Source: Isoetes taiwanensis (taxonomy: Eukaryota > Streptophyta > Lycopodiopsida > Isoetales > Isoetaceae). From it: 64,000 bases of DNA. Position numbers and translations under genes: made by a program. Below the pieces are notes generated by a model. That model saw nothing but the letters and a program-made list of their open reading frames with translations. It had not been told where the DNA came from and searched no databases. Shown here piece after piece: positions 35,263-47,132 of this stretch (position 1 is its first letter; each line of letters begins with the position of its first letter). The stretch is from positions 6,028,908 through 6,092,907 of the forward strand of contig JAJEKV010000075.1 in NCBI GenBank assembly GCA_021234155.1, given 5' to 3'.

Positions 35263-35830
35263 CTTTTCCAAAGCCTTTATATATTGTAATGTGGGATTTT
35301 GTAGATCGTGCATTGAAGAAGATTGGCTTCCCTTCCAAGTTAGTGGATTTAGTTCTTAATTGGTTTAAACTACAGAGCTCAAGTTTCTGTGTTGATAAAT
35401 AATTCTTACGGTAGATTCTTCTCTTTGAATAAGAGGGCTAGGCAAGGATATCCTCTAGCCCCAAACCTTTTCATTATGGTTTGCCGAAAGCAACTTACAA
35501 AAGCTATCTTGTATCATCAAAATGTTGGTAATCTAAAGGGTTTGAGACTTCCGTGATAATTTGAACCAATTGAAATTATTGCAATATCTCGATAATTCCT
35601 TTAGCTTCTTGTTGAATGAGACAAACAATATTGAGTTCTTCACTGTTTTTGATTAATAGTTTTAGTGATGTTTCTAGAATCTACTTCAACCTCGAAATGT
35701 GGTTATTGGAGAGGCTACTCAACTTGATATCCTTGGAATAAAATGTATGGATTTCAATCAAACTACCACTTTGTTTGGGATGCCTTTGACACTGGACATT
35801 GGCATTAAAACCTTTGGTTGCGTATTATCT
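35263..35830 (+). mobile_element. LINE reverse-transcriptase fragment joined to the gag remnant
   Basis: From about 35,270 the frame reads WDFVDRALKKIGFPSKLVDL and VLNWFKLQSSSF. After a shift comes ARQGYPLAPNLFIM (about 35,428-35,480), motif B of a plant LINE reverse transcriptase with C changed to Y. A later piece (LFGMPLTLDIGIK, about 35,770) matches LLGVPFGLDIDMN of LINE-B. Truncated on both sides. Confidence 0.7.
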
Positions 35831-35879
35831 CCAGAGTTGAGTTCAACATTCGAACTAAGTGCTTTGAGAATCTTCTATT

Positions 35880-36245
35880 GATCATTACTATTATCTCATT
35901 CGACCATAGTGCCTTGAGAACCCTCCCTGGATCAGAATCGTCTCAACTTTCGTTGTTGCTTGCCCCTTCACATGCCACGAGAATCTTGGCGATGAGAAGT
36001 AATCTACTCATGCCAAGGGGGCCAAACGACCTACGAACCGGTTGAGACGAATCTGATCCTGAGGAGGGTTCACAAGATCACAACATGTGATATTCATGTT
36101 CAACATTTTACCTAATTGCCTTGAGAACGAATCTCATCATGATCATCACCATCACCTCAGTCGACCTAAGTACCTTGAGAACCCTCGCCCCGTCAGAACC
36201 ATCTCGACTTTCGTTGCTGCTTGCCCCTTCGCATGCCAGGTGGAA
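35880..36245. repeat. Tandem duplication with 261-bp spacing
   Basis: GATCAT(T/C)AC(T/C)AT(T/C)A starts at 35,880 and 36,141. Both units share CTTGAGAACCCTC, TCAGAA-C-TCTC-ACTTTCG, and TTGCTTGCCCCTTC. Confidence 0.75.
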
Positions 36246-36299
36246 GTTCTCATATGCAAGTTTCTATAATGTCAGAGGTAAGAGCATACTCTAATTTCA

Positions 36300-36820
36300 A
36301 GCCAAAGTGGTGTCTGAGCTTTGTCCATCCATATAGCGAATTGTTGAAGCCAAATCATGGAATACCCTAACTCACGCTATTGATGGAGAACCTCGAGCGG
36401 CCTTTGTGTCTTGAAGTTAGAGGACATCTCCCCTACCAAGGTCGTGGTAATGCCTAAACATATAGTTTGAACATTGCTTTAAAGCATTGCATACCAGCTC
36501 AAGGACTTTACATAATTGAGCGGAAAACTTGTGCCGTCGGTTGACATCCATAAAGCTCATGAACATTCTCATAGGTAAGATGAGTAGCTTGCATTGCAAC
36601 ACTTCGAGCATTAAAATCACCAAGAAGAATGACATCTCTCAAGTATTTGGATTGCGCAATCATCAGATCGTTCATCATGATCCACATCATATTTGTCAAA
36701 AAGGAGATGATGTAGGTAGAAAGTAACATCCAAACAATAAAAGCGGCTCTACCATTTGAGCAATGGAGCTTGACCGATTATATTTATCGGCTTTGTGATG
36801 TGCAACACATCGAAGTTATG
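36300..36820 (-). pseudogene. LINE-D endonuclease fragment beside unit copy 2
   Basis: Minus-strand translation reads MMWIMMNDLMIAQSKYLRD and then VILLGDFNARSVAMQATH, the GDFNAR motif of non-LTR endonucleases of the non-plant-L1 style, possibly the same clade as LINE-C. A second copy of this DNA lies at 57,155-57,440 beside unit copy 3. The upstream and downstream domains are not in one frame, so it is a fragment. Confidence 0.65.
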
Positions 36821-36937
36821 CATAAGAGGTATGGGACACCCTTTCGGCATGAGAGATCTCACCCAAGCAACCTAAAAGGGGTGGGGATGTATCATTAGTT
36901 GTGCATTCTTGCATATTGAGAGCTATGGTAGCAGGTA

Positions 36938-37009
36938 TGTCCATTCTAGAAGTCAATATGCAGAATGCAAGATTGTCCATTCTAGAAGTCAATATGCAGA
37001 ATGCAAGAT
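36938..37009. repeat. 36-bp tandem duplication
   Basis: TGTCCATTCTAGAAGTCAAT followed by ATGCAGAATGCAAGAT occurs at 36,938 and 36,974 without a mismatch. Confidence 0.9.
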
Positions 37010-37708
37010 GAATCGCATTGATTGTACATTTGTACAATCATCATTAGTGTTGACGAGTGAGTAAAACACATGAATTATGAAGTTACCTAATCTTCAGAAT
37101 TACCCCCTATGTAGAGCCTTATATTCTACTTATGCATGATCATGGAGGTACATTAAGACCTTGTATAACAAATGAAAGTTTGTGTGAGGTTTATTGTGGT
37201 AATGCCATGTGGCATCGATTCCCTGAACAATCGATTCCCTGAACATCGATTCCCTATGTGTCTATTGCTTATCTGCTTCAATCTACATAGGAAGCTCAAC
37301 AATCTAGCTCATAAAACGTTTACATGACTTGTAACAAGATGTTAAATTTTATAAAATCAATATCCAGAGCGTGTGGTTCCAATCTGTATCACAAGTTCAT
37401 AATGGGCATCTTTTAAGTGCATAAGATATAAACTCTTCCATACATATATGTTTGCATAGCAATGGCGAACATATATTATTAATGACAAAACATAATGTAA
37501 GTATCTTTTAAGTTGAATATTCTCTTTTATCTATGATATTTCAGCTGAGTTGCTAACAGGAAAACATGTCGGCTGACTTGCTAACAGGAACTTGATAGAT
37601 ATGCATGGCACCTACAGAGTGTTAAAATCCCCATGAAGGAAGCTCAGATTCGCGGACATGCAGTACTTCAGAATGAATGAAGGCGATGAAATCATGAGAT
37701 AGCCACAC

Positions 37709-38131
37709 CTATAAGCCTAGCTCAGAAAAGAAAGAGCTTCGCAGACAATGCCTGCAAGTGGCGATCGTATCTTCATAGTCTGCATCAGTTTCTGTGATGC
37801 CAAGTTGCTTAGCCTCAGAGATGCTATACTCGCGCTCTAATGTCTCTAGTCCAGCCGATGTTCCTGCATCATCAAGCCTGCGTTTTCTGTTTTTCATCAC
37901 TTGCTTCGCAATATCTGACCGCTGTTTCGCAGAATCGTACATCTTTTTTGCTGCTGCCTTTACTTTTTCAGGCTCTGGCAACTTGAATTCCTGAAGCTTT
38001 AACGTTTCTGTGGCTGCTGCTTTGTCACAAGTCCCCACGGGAAGCTCATAATGGGTGTAGTACCTACCTATAAAAGGAAGCAAACTATCATGGCGTTCCC
38101 TATCCTGTCCCACAGGACAAAATACATGCAC
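37709..38131 (-). CDS. C-terminal coding block of the NTPase-like gene, copy 2 (open)
   Basis: A 140-codon open frame on the minus strand whose last codon ends at 37,709, followed by TAG. The likely true exon starts at an acceptor near 38,115 (GGGACAG), giving RERHDSLLPFIGRYYTHYE. A charged helical part follows (EPEKVKAAAKKMYDSAKQRS and KNRKRRLDDAGTSAGLE). It ends near TETDADYEDTIATCR and SELGL. The protein part is basic and helix-rich, perhaps nuclear (KNRKRR). Equivalent DNA in copies 1, 3 and 4 is broken. The upstream NTPase core is deleted in this copy, so even if transcribed it would lack ATP binding. Function unknown. Confidence 0.5.
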   Translation of the reverse strand: MHVFCPVGQDRERHDSLLPFIGRYYTHYELPVGTCDKAAATETLKLQEFKLPEPEKVKAAAKKMYDSAKQRSDIAKQVMKNRKRRLDDAGTSAGLETLEREYSISEAKQLGITETDADYEDTIATCRHCLRSSFFSELGL

Positions 38132-38725
38132 AAAAGAACAAAAAACAGAAACACAAATGGTATTTCCAAGGAATCAAAAAACGTTCTTACCGTATCCCGG
38201 GGCTCCAACAACTAGGCCTACAACATTCGAAACAGATTTAAGTTAGAATGAGAAACAAAAAAATCAACAGCAAAAAACACGAAAACAAAAAAGACCATAG
38301 CTCCTGCTATGTAAAAATGCCATAGCTATGGCCAATGCCCTTAGGAAAAAGGAGTTCTGTACCTTTTTAGTTGATTGAATTAGGAGCCCAACAATCCATA
38401 CTATGAGCATTTCTCACTTGTTTTATGGCCAAATGCAACTAATTTCGACAAAAGAACAACAGAATTGCTAACCAAGAAATGCACAGAGAACAATGCAAAC
38501 ATTAATATCTCAAGAAATATCTAAGACGAATGGAATATAGAAAAAGGGAGGAAGTGACGAAAACATCTTCTATCTACTTATATCCCCACAGGACAAAATA
38601 CATGCACAGAAGAACAAAAAACAGAAATACAAATAGTATTTCCAAGAAATTCAAACACGTTTTTACCGGATCCGGCGGCTCCAACAACTGGGCCTGCAAC
38701 ATTCAAAACAGACTTACGTTAGAAT
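38113..38725 (-). repeat. Internal duplication carrying a small exon-like block
   Basis: Two copies (about 38,113-38,260 and 38,590-38,725) share AGGACAAAATACATGCAC, TATTTCCAAG and GGCTCCAACAACT. On the minus strand each contains a short block (GLVVGAPGYG or GPVVGAAGSG) followed by GTAAGA or GTAAAA, as in an exon with a donor site. Read through, GAPGYGKN resembles a P-loop but ends in N. Confidence 0.6.
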
Positions 38726-39064
38726 GAACAGCAAAAAAATAAAAATAAAAGAGCAAGCATTCACGGAAAAAAAAATGAAAACAGTTTAAACAAAAAAATA
38801 GGTGCCGCAAAGCAAAAGAAAAAAGATTGTGTCAATGCAATACAACTACCAGAGTGTCTTTATGGGCATATTCAGGTCTAATTTTCAACACAAACTTAAA
38901 ATTAATAGTAGATGGCTGAACTCGTCGTGAGGGCTATTAAAAATGGCATAAGAGATAAAGAAACAGTAAGCTCAGCAATGGCAATGAAGGAACATCAATT
39001 CACATGTTATTAGGTATTTTATTTTGATCCTGTCATAAAAAATGAAGAGTGAAGACAGAAGCTA

Positions 39065-39600
39065 ATGCTGATAAATGAACCATCTTACATAGAAGACACA
39101 TCTAGGAAACAAAAAAAAAGTATCAAACAAGCACTCAAGAAAGGGGAATGGGAGAAACTTTTTGGTACATTAATTGGTACAGGCAGCAAAATTGAGGATC
39201 TGCAAACTAAAATCATAAAAAGAGAAGAGAAGTTGGGCCTGGAGGGACTTTTGCACATGGAACACCATTTCCCATGGACTGCGAGACTCTAGGTTGTTGT
39301 TATGTGGAATCAAGAGAACAGAGGTCAAAGGAACACATCTGGGATCGATGGACTCACCAGTTTCGTACGTGTAGCAGCCCGCCTGCATCGTCTCTTCCAA
39401 GACAGAATATGTTATACCTTGACTTTTCTCCAAATACTCGGAGCCTCTTGTTGAAATATATCTCCGGGCTTCTGGATCCGGGTAAGCGAATCCTCGTCAG
39501 AAACATCTTGCCAAATCTGCGCTTTGCAGTAAAGCTCGAAACCAACGAGCACGAGCAAAGTTTCCTGAATTTCTGAACCAGATTGCCAACAAGCGAAATG
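39065..39600 (-). pseudogene. Upstream exon-like region of the NTPase-like gene, copy 2
   Basis: Minus strand, 39,170-39,433: an 87-codon open stretch reading VLEETMQAGCYTYETGESID, PRCVPLTSVLLIP and FSFYDFSLQILNFA. Its counterpart in copy 3 (61,499-61,783) reads NAGYYVLEGSVLRRA and PRCVQRACTFGFHL. Conservation of DPRCV in two copies suggests a former coding exon. Product unknown. Confidence 0.4.
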
Positions 39601-42600
39601 GTAAATCTACCCCTTTATAGACTTGAAGAAAACATATTTGGTATTAGCATTTCTGAAGAGTGCTAAAGTGAGTAGCTGCTTCCACGCCCGAAGGGAAACA
39701 AGGAATTACATGAAGGCATTGATGAAATTTTGATGGAATGGCCATTGAGGCGAGCAAACCTGCGAGGATGAAGAGACCATCAGGCGACGATATTGGAACT
39801 TCCGAATCATGTGAGGGTTCCAGCTTTCAGCTCTGTTAGAGGTAATACACTACCTGAGCTTCTTGTTCCCACATTGCGACATCTCATGCCCCTTCTTTTT
39901 GTTTTATTTGGCAAATGCTTTCATAGAGTTTTATGAAAATCTATTCAGTTTCCTTTAGTTTGCATCAACACTTAAAACTTGGTTTTATGGATCTTTGAAA
40001 TTAAGACTTCAACTCGTTTTCATAACCCGGAAATTTCAAGGTGATTTTGAGGTGATTTTGAGGTGATTTAGTTGAATTTTATTGCAACACAATTACATTA
40101 GCAACAATGGATCAATACATTTCGAACTCAAAATTGCTACTGAGCTCATACCAAAATCGATTGAGGCTCCTAGTAAATTTGAGATCTATATTTTATTTAC
40201 ATGGATATGAAATATAAACGCTTCACGCTTCAAAATTCCACAATTCCTTCACGCCTCTAATTTCCAACATTTAAAAAGAAAACAATTGATAGGGATATAA
40301 ATTAGCCACCTCGCATCGCGTCGCAGGTAAACTTTTTCGTGATAATGGCTATGGCGGTGATTATCAATAATGCAATGTGACGAATCCGTAAAATGGGCAC
40401 CAAGCGAAATTTTGCCCACCGCATTGCTAACCGTGATTTCCTTGTAACATTGTAGATCAGAATGTTTCCTCTGCCAATGGATCGCCATCATCAACTCGCC
40501 AGAGAATTTTCTATGCAGAAGAATTCAATTCGTCGCATCCGTTGTCGTACTTATGTTTTTCCTGCAAATAAACAAAACGACTAAAAATAAAATGAAAGAC
40601 ATTCATACAAAGATAGTGATTCAAATTCAAAATAAATAAATCAGATAAATTACCGCTTCTTGCACTTGGTTGAACATTCGGCCCATAAAAATTCCGCATC
40701 GAACTCCGCTCAACATGATCTTCTACGTGCCACAAATGCTTGAGGAACCCATAACAACCCCGCTACACAACATGAAACCAGAATATTTAGTCGAAAAGAT
40801 TGCTCTCAATAAAGATTTATGTGACTGCCTCGAACGCCAGCCCATTTGAACACGCATCATCCTCGCACCTAAATAACACCTTCCATTATTCATTTGCCCA
40901 CTAAGGACCCTCATTATATACCGGGGCTCGCATCATCATCAATGTGCTTTGATGAATACGAGGAAGTTTAGGTTGATTGAATTTTTGTTCCTCTATCATA
41001 CGAATATAAGAAATGAAGTTATAAGAATCGAATATCAATAAAAGTCGATAAAAGGAGAAACCTTTACTTCGCGATAGCCGCTGCCGCATATGACCTCGTA
41101 ACCGCATCTCTCACTTCGCACACCAGCCCAATGCCAATCGCTACCAAAAGTTCACGATTCAAAGACATTTGTTGTTGATGCCGGAAGATACCTCACCCAT
41201 CACTTTAAGCCATTTTGTAAATCTCGATTTGTTAAATCTTTTCTGCTTATGGTACCAAACCTACAACAATACTTCCATTGCAGATTTAAACGAAAATACA
41301 AAGCCATAATTAGCCGAATAATTTTAGAAGCATTACCGCATCTATTATCGATGGTACCAAGAATAGTGTCTGGCCTTATCATCAGCCCCAAACCGCCTTT
41401 GAAGTTGTAAATACTGTCTCGAAGAGAATAGCTTGTGGTGAACACGCAAATCTTCCTCATACCCAATAATCGATCCCTAAAATGATGTTCAAAACGCCGT
41501 GAAAGCGTAAGGATTATACTCCTGCCGCATCGCTTCCTCGATTTAAACTTACCACTTTTCACTAATCTCCAAAGAAAATCGATACACCTTTAAATTCCAA
41601 ATCTTCTCTTAATCTCTAATTCCGGCCTGATATATAGTGATATAAAAACAAAAAGACGCTTTGGTAACCCCAGGATGATAAATTTGATGATCAACATCAC
41701 CAAGCAGGTCATTCTCAACAATCAAAAGCGGAATAACAGGTGCTTTCTTCTTCTTCCCCGAATTTGTGAACTCGACATCTTCTAGTTAGATGTATATGCA
41801 ATTTTTAAACAATATCCGACTTCAACATATTGAACTGACGCCCCTCAATACCAACACCAACTCCTAATCTCTGTTTTTTCTTAAAATCCTACCTCGCGTC
41901 CTATACGCCGCTATACCAAGACCGCAAAGAAACAATATCATCGAGGAACTATCTTAACTTCAAATGCAAACCGACCTAACAACAGTAAATTTTGACCTAA
42001 CATAACCGACCCCAAATCCCAACGAATTCCATGTGATTTAAACAACTTAAATAAATTACATAAATCTTCCCCGGTGGATAAACCTCTTGTTCTTTTTCGA
42101 TCCGCTAAAGACAACTATAAGCATGTCAGCCGCCTTCAACCAAGGAACTTCTTCAATTGGTATCCCCGCAATCAAAAGCCAAACTGATCTCCAGTTCGAT
42201 TAAATCTCCTTTCAGCCCATTTTAGTTAACCCTTTAGAACCATCCCCGCTTCCCTTCCGCTTTTCTTTGATCTGGTGGATTCTCATCTCAAGAACTCGCC
42301 CTGATTCACCAAATTTTGATCTTCTTGAACCAAGCCTCATTCTCGGGATTTCTCTAAACAAAGTTATCAAGTTTGACTCGAAATTTTACTTCATCGTGAT
42401 CATTAATATCTTCAAACGATCATCCAAAGATATTCCAGCTACGCAACGCAAGAAGGTTAACCTTACGTTTCCCCGAGCATTCAGCTCGAACTGTGGGTTC
42501 AGACCATTTTAGAATAATATGTTCATGAGAAATTATTTGAAAATAAAACAATAAAAGCACTTCATCTGTTTCATTCCTTCAAGATACTTGATCTTACCCA

Positions 42601-42734
42601 CCGTTTTGGGAAGGACCGCTATAGTGAGACGTTAGAAAAGAAAAAAATTGAAAGACCAATTCATACCTGCGAACGTTAAAATCACCGCATGCGAGTCCAG
42701 TAGTAGAATTGTAGAAATAAAGGAAATCGCCAAC
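39601..42734. other. No identified gene; minus-strand open stretches of unknown nature
   Basis: The left 250 bp continues the unit flank. Minus-strand ORFs at 40,723-41,107 and 41,200-41,562 contain FKGGLGLMIRPDTILGTIDN, followed by a GTAATG donor-like site and, after a short AT-rich gap, a TTGTAG acceptor. This could be a host gene or another LINE region, but I recognise no family. CpG is dense here compared with the first 28 kb, so frames may be corrupted. Confidence 0.3.
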
Positions 42735-42985
42735 AAAGTTCACGTAATCTCAAGATTACCGTAAAAATGCCTCCAACACCGCGAAGAACTGCTAAGAAAA
42801 TCGGCCCAAGCCAAAAGCTCCACAGAACTCAGCAGATTACCGGTGGTCGCCTCCAACACCTAGCAAGAACCAAGAAAATCGGCGGCCTAAGCTAAAAGCT
42901 CCATTGTGATCTTCAGATCAACGGAAAATGCTCTCCAAAACTTGTGGCAGAACTAAGAAAAATCACCCAGCCCAAGCCGCTAACC
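42735..42985. repeat. Three degenerate tandem units of about 83 bp
   Basis: Units start at about 42,735, 42,823 and 42,906. Each has a GATTACCG or GATCAACGG block, a GCCTCCAACAC or GCTCTCCAAAAC block, AAGAAAATC(G/A), and CCAAGCC(A)AAAAGC(T)-like ends. Confidence 0.65.
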
Positions 42986-44171
42986 TAATGTATCATGGCC
43001 CAAGCATCTAACTCGATATAACCAAGATCTACCTATGTTCAATTTCATTACTTCAAAGCTACGTCAATCTAACGTCACGACGCGTAGTGGTATGGTTTCA
43101 GCTGATAATAAAATTAAGATCATGAAAATTTCGCTGGCTTGGTTCTGTCGAAATCGCCGCGGAAATGTTCGACGCGAAATAACGACTTCATTCCCGTTCA
43201 CGGAAATTTCCACGACAAACTCCAGCTCAGAAAGTACCCCGCTTCCTAAACTAGGATGCGACTGCATTCCCGAATTTTACGCAGTGAAGTTCTTCCAATG
43301 CAAACCTTCGCAACAAGATCCCAGAATGATTCATTACTTTCCAGGATGGAGGAATCCCCGATAGTTAAGCCGCTGTTATTGCATCCACATCATCTACCAA
43401 GTAAAACTAAAGCCTAATTACCTTCGCTAAAGTGAAATCGGGCCGTAAAAACAAGGGTTTGAAATCGCTCAGCACGACAATATCGAAGTTTCAACTTCCG
43501 CATCAATCGCCGTCAGAATTTCAAGAGAGCCGTGAGGGCCAGAAAGGGGTCCCCAAATTACATCTCGCCGGATAGATTTGGTCCGCCGACCGGGCGGTCA
43601 CCGCCCACCCAGGGGACTGGGCGAGGTTCTTACCAATATAGAAACATGGGAGATTTTTCCTCTCCGGGTCACGAGGTGCCAAGGGTCACCGTCCTCCCGT
43701 ATTGTTTTTCATCTTGTTAAACGACCGCCTGGTCTTTAGAAGCATTTAACGACGGCATTTTCCGCCTTCCGTAGTTGTGGAGGTTTTCCTTTATGCTTTT
43801 AAAATCCTCCCATGCCTTTTTGAGGAACTGGATTTGAGTAAAACATGCCAGCTTAGTAGTTGACAGATTCGTGGTAATTGAAATCCATCTGGCGGAGATG
43901 GTATTGAGTGTGCATTGAGCCACCGCGGAGATGGCAGTGTAGCCAGCTGCGCCACTAGTTTTACGCCCACTATCGGCAAGTCTACATTTGCCAGTATCTA
44001 TAGTTTCTAGTTTTATGCGATATGCTAGTTGATGGATTTTTCCTTGCCTTCGCATTATTGCGTGACAGCGATAGTAAGCATGTAAGCACCTTTAGCTGAA
44101 CCTTCTGTTAAGCAAAAGTGCTTTTGTTTTAAAAATACTCTGTTGTTGGTGAGCGTTCTTCGATGGCGGAT
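42986..44171. other. Uncharacterised DNA between the tandem repeat and the LINE/gypsy junction
   Basis: Short ORFs in both directions (43,035-43,364 plus strand, 43,717-44,055 minus strand) without recognised domains. The minus-strand ORF may continue the LINE-D ORF2, because LINE-D endonuclease sequence reaches the gypsy insertion at 44,323. Confidence 0.3.
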
Positions 44172-44323
44172 TCATTTTCTATAGCTAAATGCTCGCTTCA
44201 GTTGGGCGGGACTCGCTTTTGCATGCCACCTATGCATGTTGAAATTCGCAACACTTGGGCAATTGATTACCTCGCGAATATTCCAGTCACCCTCATTCCT
44301 TCTATCCGCAAGTAATGCCAAAA
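44172..44323 (-). pseudogene. LINE-D endonuclease continuation, left of the gypsy insertion
   Basis: Minus-strand MLMRYYHYLRRHILAL corresponds to MFRHYHDLGRGDVL of the LINE-D copy at 36,420-36,460. The plus-strand end GTAATGCCAAAA matches GTAATGCCTAAACAT there. The other half of this copy is at 57,155 onward, so the gypsy element split it. Confidence 0.5.
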
Positions 44324-45918
44324 TGTGACGCCTCAAGTAATGATAATACCGCATTAACACTCTGAAGAAATCCCCATCCTGCTCAACAAATCAAGACGGG
44401 TTCTTCGCCTACCCCGCGACTCGAGGTGACTTCCTTAGCGGGAGGGAACACGGTGTCTTGCTCTTCCTATGGGCCTGGCAATGAAGTTGATAATGACGCC
44501 GTAACTATAAATACTACCTCAAGGGTAGCGCATCACACATATACCAAGATGATGGATAGGTTATTAAAACCAGAATATGAGAGCTCCTAAATCTGCGCTC
44601 TAGACGCTTACAAGGAGGGATGATCGACCGCTAGGGCTCTCAAGATAGAGCAGACCGAAGTTTAGTAAATGCATGGTATCGGCATAGAGTCACCGGCTAG
44701 GGTTGACCACTCCATCCACTCTCTGGCAGGATGATGGTGTGATATAACTGCCTCGCATGACTCTAGCCTTCCAGACGCAATCCCATGGCATCACCCATCG
44801 TGACTACCTGTGTTGCATCTCCTGGTCCGATGAGCAGAAGGGCTGCATCTCCTCTTCCCTGTGGTTCAGAGGCACCATGGCGCTAGAGAATCGCGGGACG
44901 GTCAATACCCATTCGCACTGACTTAACCCCCAAAACGAGCTGCTTTCAACACTTTAGGCTTCTTCAGAGGTGGTGGCTGACACCATTGTTCCTGTAGAGG
45001 TGTCGGGACCCACGTTCTACTTCCACTGAAGTATTCAATTCATAAGTTTAGGCCCCACTATGGGATCCCCGGCACTCTGCTAGGGGATCTTCCCTTTCTC
45101 CACACTCCCTCTAGCCTCGCTAAGGTGTTGAGCTCGCTATCATAGCCTCTGATGAAGCCATGGGTTCTTGGCGTGCATGCCACGCATCTAATAGGAACTG
45201 AAAGGGTTCTACTTTGAGCATACTACATGGCCCCAGGTCTCTACCCCCTTCCCAACAAATAAGAGGGAGTAAACATGATCAACCAACATCACATAATCAT
45301 CAAGTATCAGAGAATAATCATAAGAAGAACATCTTAACCTAATCATACAACGAATTTAATTGTTAGGGGTTCCTTTGATTAGGGTTCGAAGATGTTGAAT
45401 ACGGGTTCTAGGACGGCTCTACTTAGATACAAGATACCAGCATATCCGAATGCCAATTCCATAAGCCATCACAACTACCACCACATACCGCTTCCTGATG
45501 CTCTCCTCCAGATCCGCAGTCTACGGTCTTCGACCCAATGATGTCGCCCGCCCAAGAACGAAGGCCCCGTTTGGGTTTGCCGTGACTCAGTCTATGCCGA
45601 AGAACGGTTCAAAACGGGTTTCAAATCCAGTAGGTGCGCCTCAAGTGCTAGGCTGGAAGAGGCCTAGGTTAGGTTTGTGGCCCATATAAGTTGTGGGTCC
45701 ACCTAGGATGCCACTTTTGGCACCAACGGTGAGTCCGCGGTGTATGGTGCCCCACAGTATTAAGGCCACGCGGATAATGGTTTAACCTATGGTTGGTTAA
45801 GTTATGAGGATAACTTTAGCTACGCCCCTAGTGCCAATAATCTATGGTATACAAGGATTGTATAGTGACGGATCCGTGAATACAATGATTCATATGTATG
45901 TTTATATCGGACTCGTCA
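44324..45918 (-). repeat. 3' LTR of the gypsy element
   Basis: Begins TGTGACGCC and ends near CTCGTCA. Aligned blocks with the right LTR include GACTCTAGCCTTCC, ATCCCATGGCATCACCCATC, GACTTAACCCCCAAAACGAG, CATGATCAACCAACATCACA, AAGAACATCTTAACCTAATC and ACGCGGATAATGGTTT. Length about 1.6 kb. Confidence 0.85.
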
Positions 45919-45933
45919 TTATTCTCCCCTTGT
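45919..45933 (-). other. Polypurine tract of the gypsy element
   Basis: Plus strand reads TTATTCTCCCCTTGT right after the 3' LTR; on the element's own strand this gives AAGGGGAGAATAA, a typical plus-strand primer. Confidence 0.7.
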
Positions 45934-47132
45934 GACAACAAGCCGCCCTCAAGATTGCCTAAGGTGACTGAATCCGCTTTGAGATCGTAGGTATGGAAAC
46001 GAATATATTGCAATCCTTAGTTTATTTATAGAATCAAAGCCTATTAGTTAGAAAGTCAAAAATTTATAGCGATTTAGTGCATTGTATATAGCCCAACACC
46101 GCTATTTCACGATAATTCAAACATTATTATAAGAGTTATTAGAAGTCTTCCCATAACCTAAATTATGGCTCCTCTGCATTCTCACCATAATGCGCCCCAA
46201 GCGAAGTCCACCTCTACTTCTGCCCGCAGCGAGCACATTACGCTAGTTTAGTTAATAATTCAGGTTTTAGGGACTACCCCTCTTACCTCCTTGAGTCGAA
46301 TCCACTCAAGGTTGTCCTAATTAATTCGCCCAAGATCATGGCCCTTCGGATTTGAGCTTGGGGACGATTTAAGACAGTAGTGTTCTTCATCATCGCCATG
46401 ATCGAAGTGCGTTACCTTAAAATAACGCATCCTGGACGAAGTAATACTACCCTGCATCATGCCCTCGAGGGTTCTCTAGCTAGGAACGCTCAACATCCCA
46501 TCATCGCCAAGATGATCACTTAACCTTCACCAAGCGACCTTTCCTGACGGCCGCAGGGTAGCACTCAGCATTGCAGACAGAGATCATCCCGATCAGACAG
46601 TTCCATCATCGCTCACTTATATGCCTTGGTTTCACCACAATGACCCCTCTAATGGTCATGCTAATCTTCTCGCGCGTAGCTCAGAGGCATGCCCTAAACA
46701 TGCATCCCATCACTCATTAATTTATCTGTTCTCGCAATATGCACCTCTACTAATTGCCGTAGTTTGCTAACTAACAACATGTATTGAAGCAATCCACCTG
46801 GGTGAAGTCGGGTCGCACTGTGCCTGATATTCTACTCGCCTATCAAACTCCTTTTCTCGAGCAAACTCGTGCACGTTTTCCGTAAATCTTGCTTCAATAC
46901 CCATGTTGTGCCTTCCAATCGTGTAGTGCCTACCTGACCACAAATATTGAGAATGGAGACCTCAGTCTGAATGACTTATCAAGAAGCTAATTCAGCACTA
47001 TTTCTACTGTTCTCCGCCATTCCAAATTATGGTTAGAGTATCCAAACCCTTCTAAGGATTAGCTTTTTAATGGGAACTGGAAGACTTGTGAACCTTGAGA
47101 CAATGAACTTGTAGGCTTGTTTCCTGAATTTC
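45934..47132 (-). other. Gypsy interior between integrase and 3' LTR
   Basis: No domain recognised. This is where a chromodomain or spacer would lie in Ty3/gypsy elements, but none can be read from the broken frames. Confidence 0.35.

Larger units (their letters stand above)
37060..39580 (-). repeat. Long repeated unit, copy 2, internally deleted
   Basis: Collinear with copy 1 from GAATTATGAAGTTA through the C-terminal coding block. It then jumps at about 38,110 from the position equal to copy-1 30,205 straight to AGGACAAAATACATGCAC (copy-1 32,093). This removes about 1.9 kb that includes the Walker A region. The AGGACAAAATACATGCAC block occurs twice here (38,113 and 38,590). Sequence quality is clearly better than in the other copies: open frames are longer and CAG/CTG triplets are retained. 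Triple ATCGATTCCCT lies at 37,217-37,256. Confidence 0.85.

Noticed and set aside
40723-41562. Host gene on the minus strand with FKGGLGLMIRPDTILG
   Set aside because: Plausible donor and acceptor sites exist, but there is no recognisable family and frames here are unreliable, so it is only described as an open stretch.
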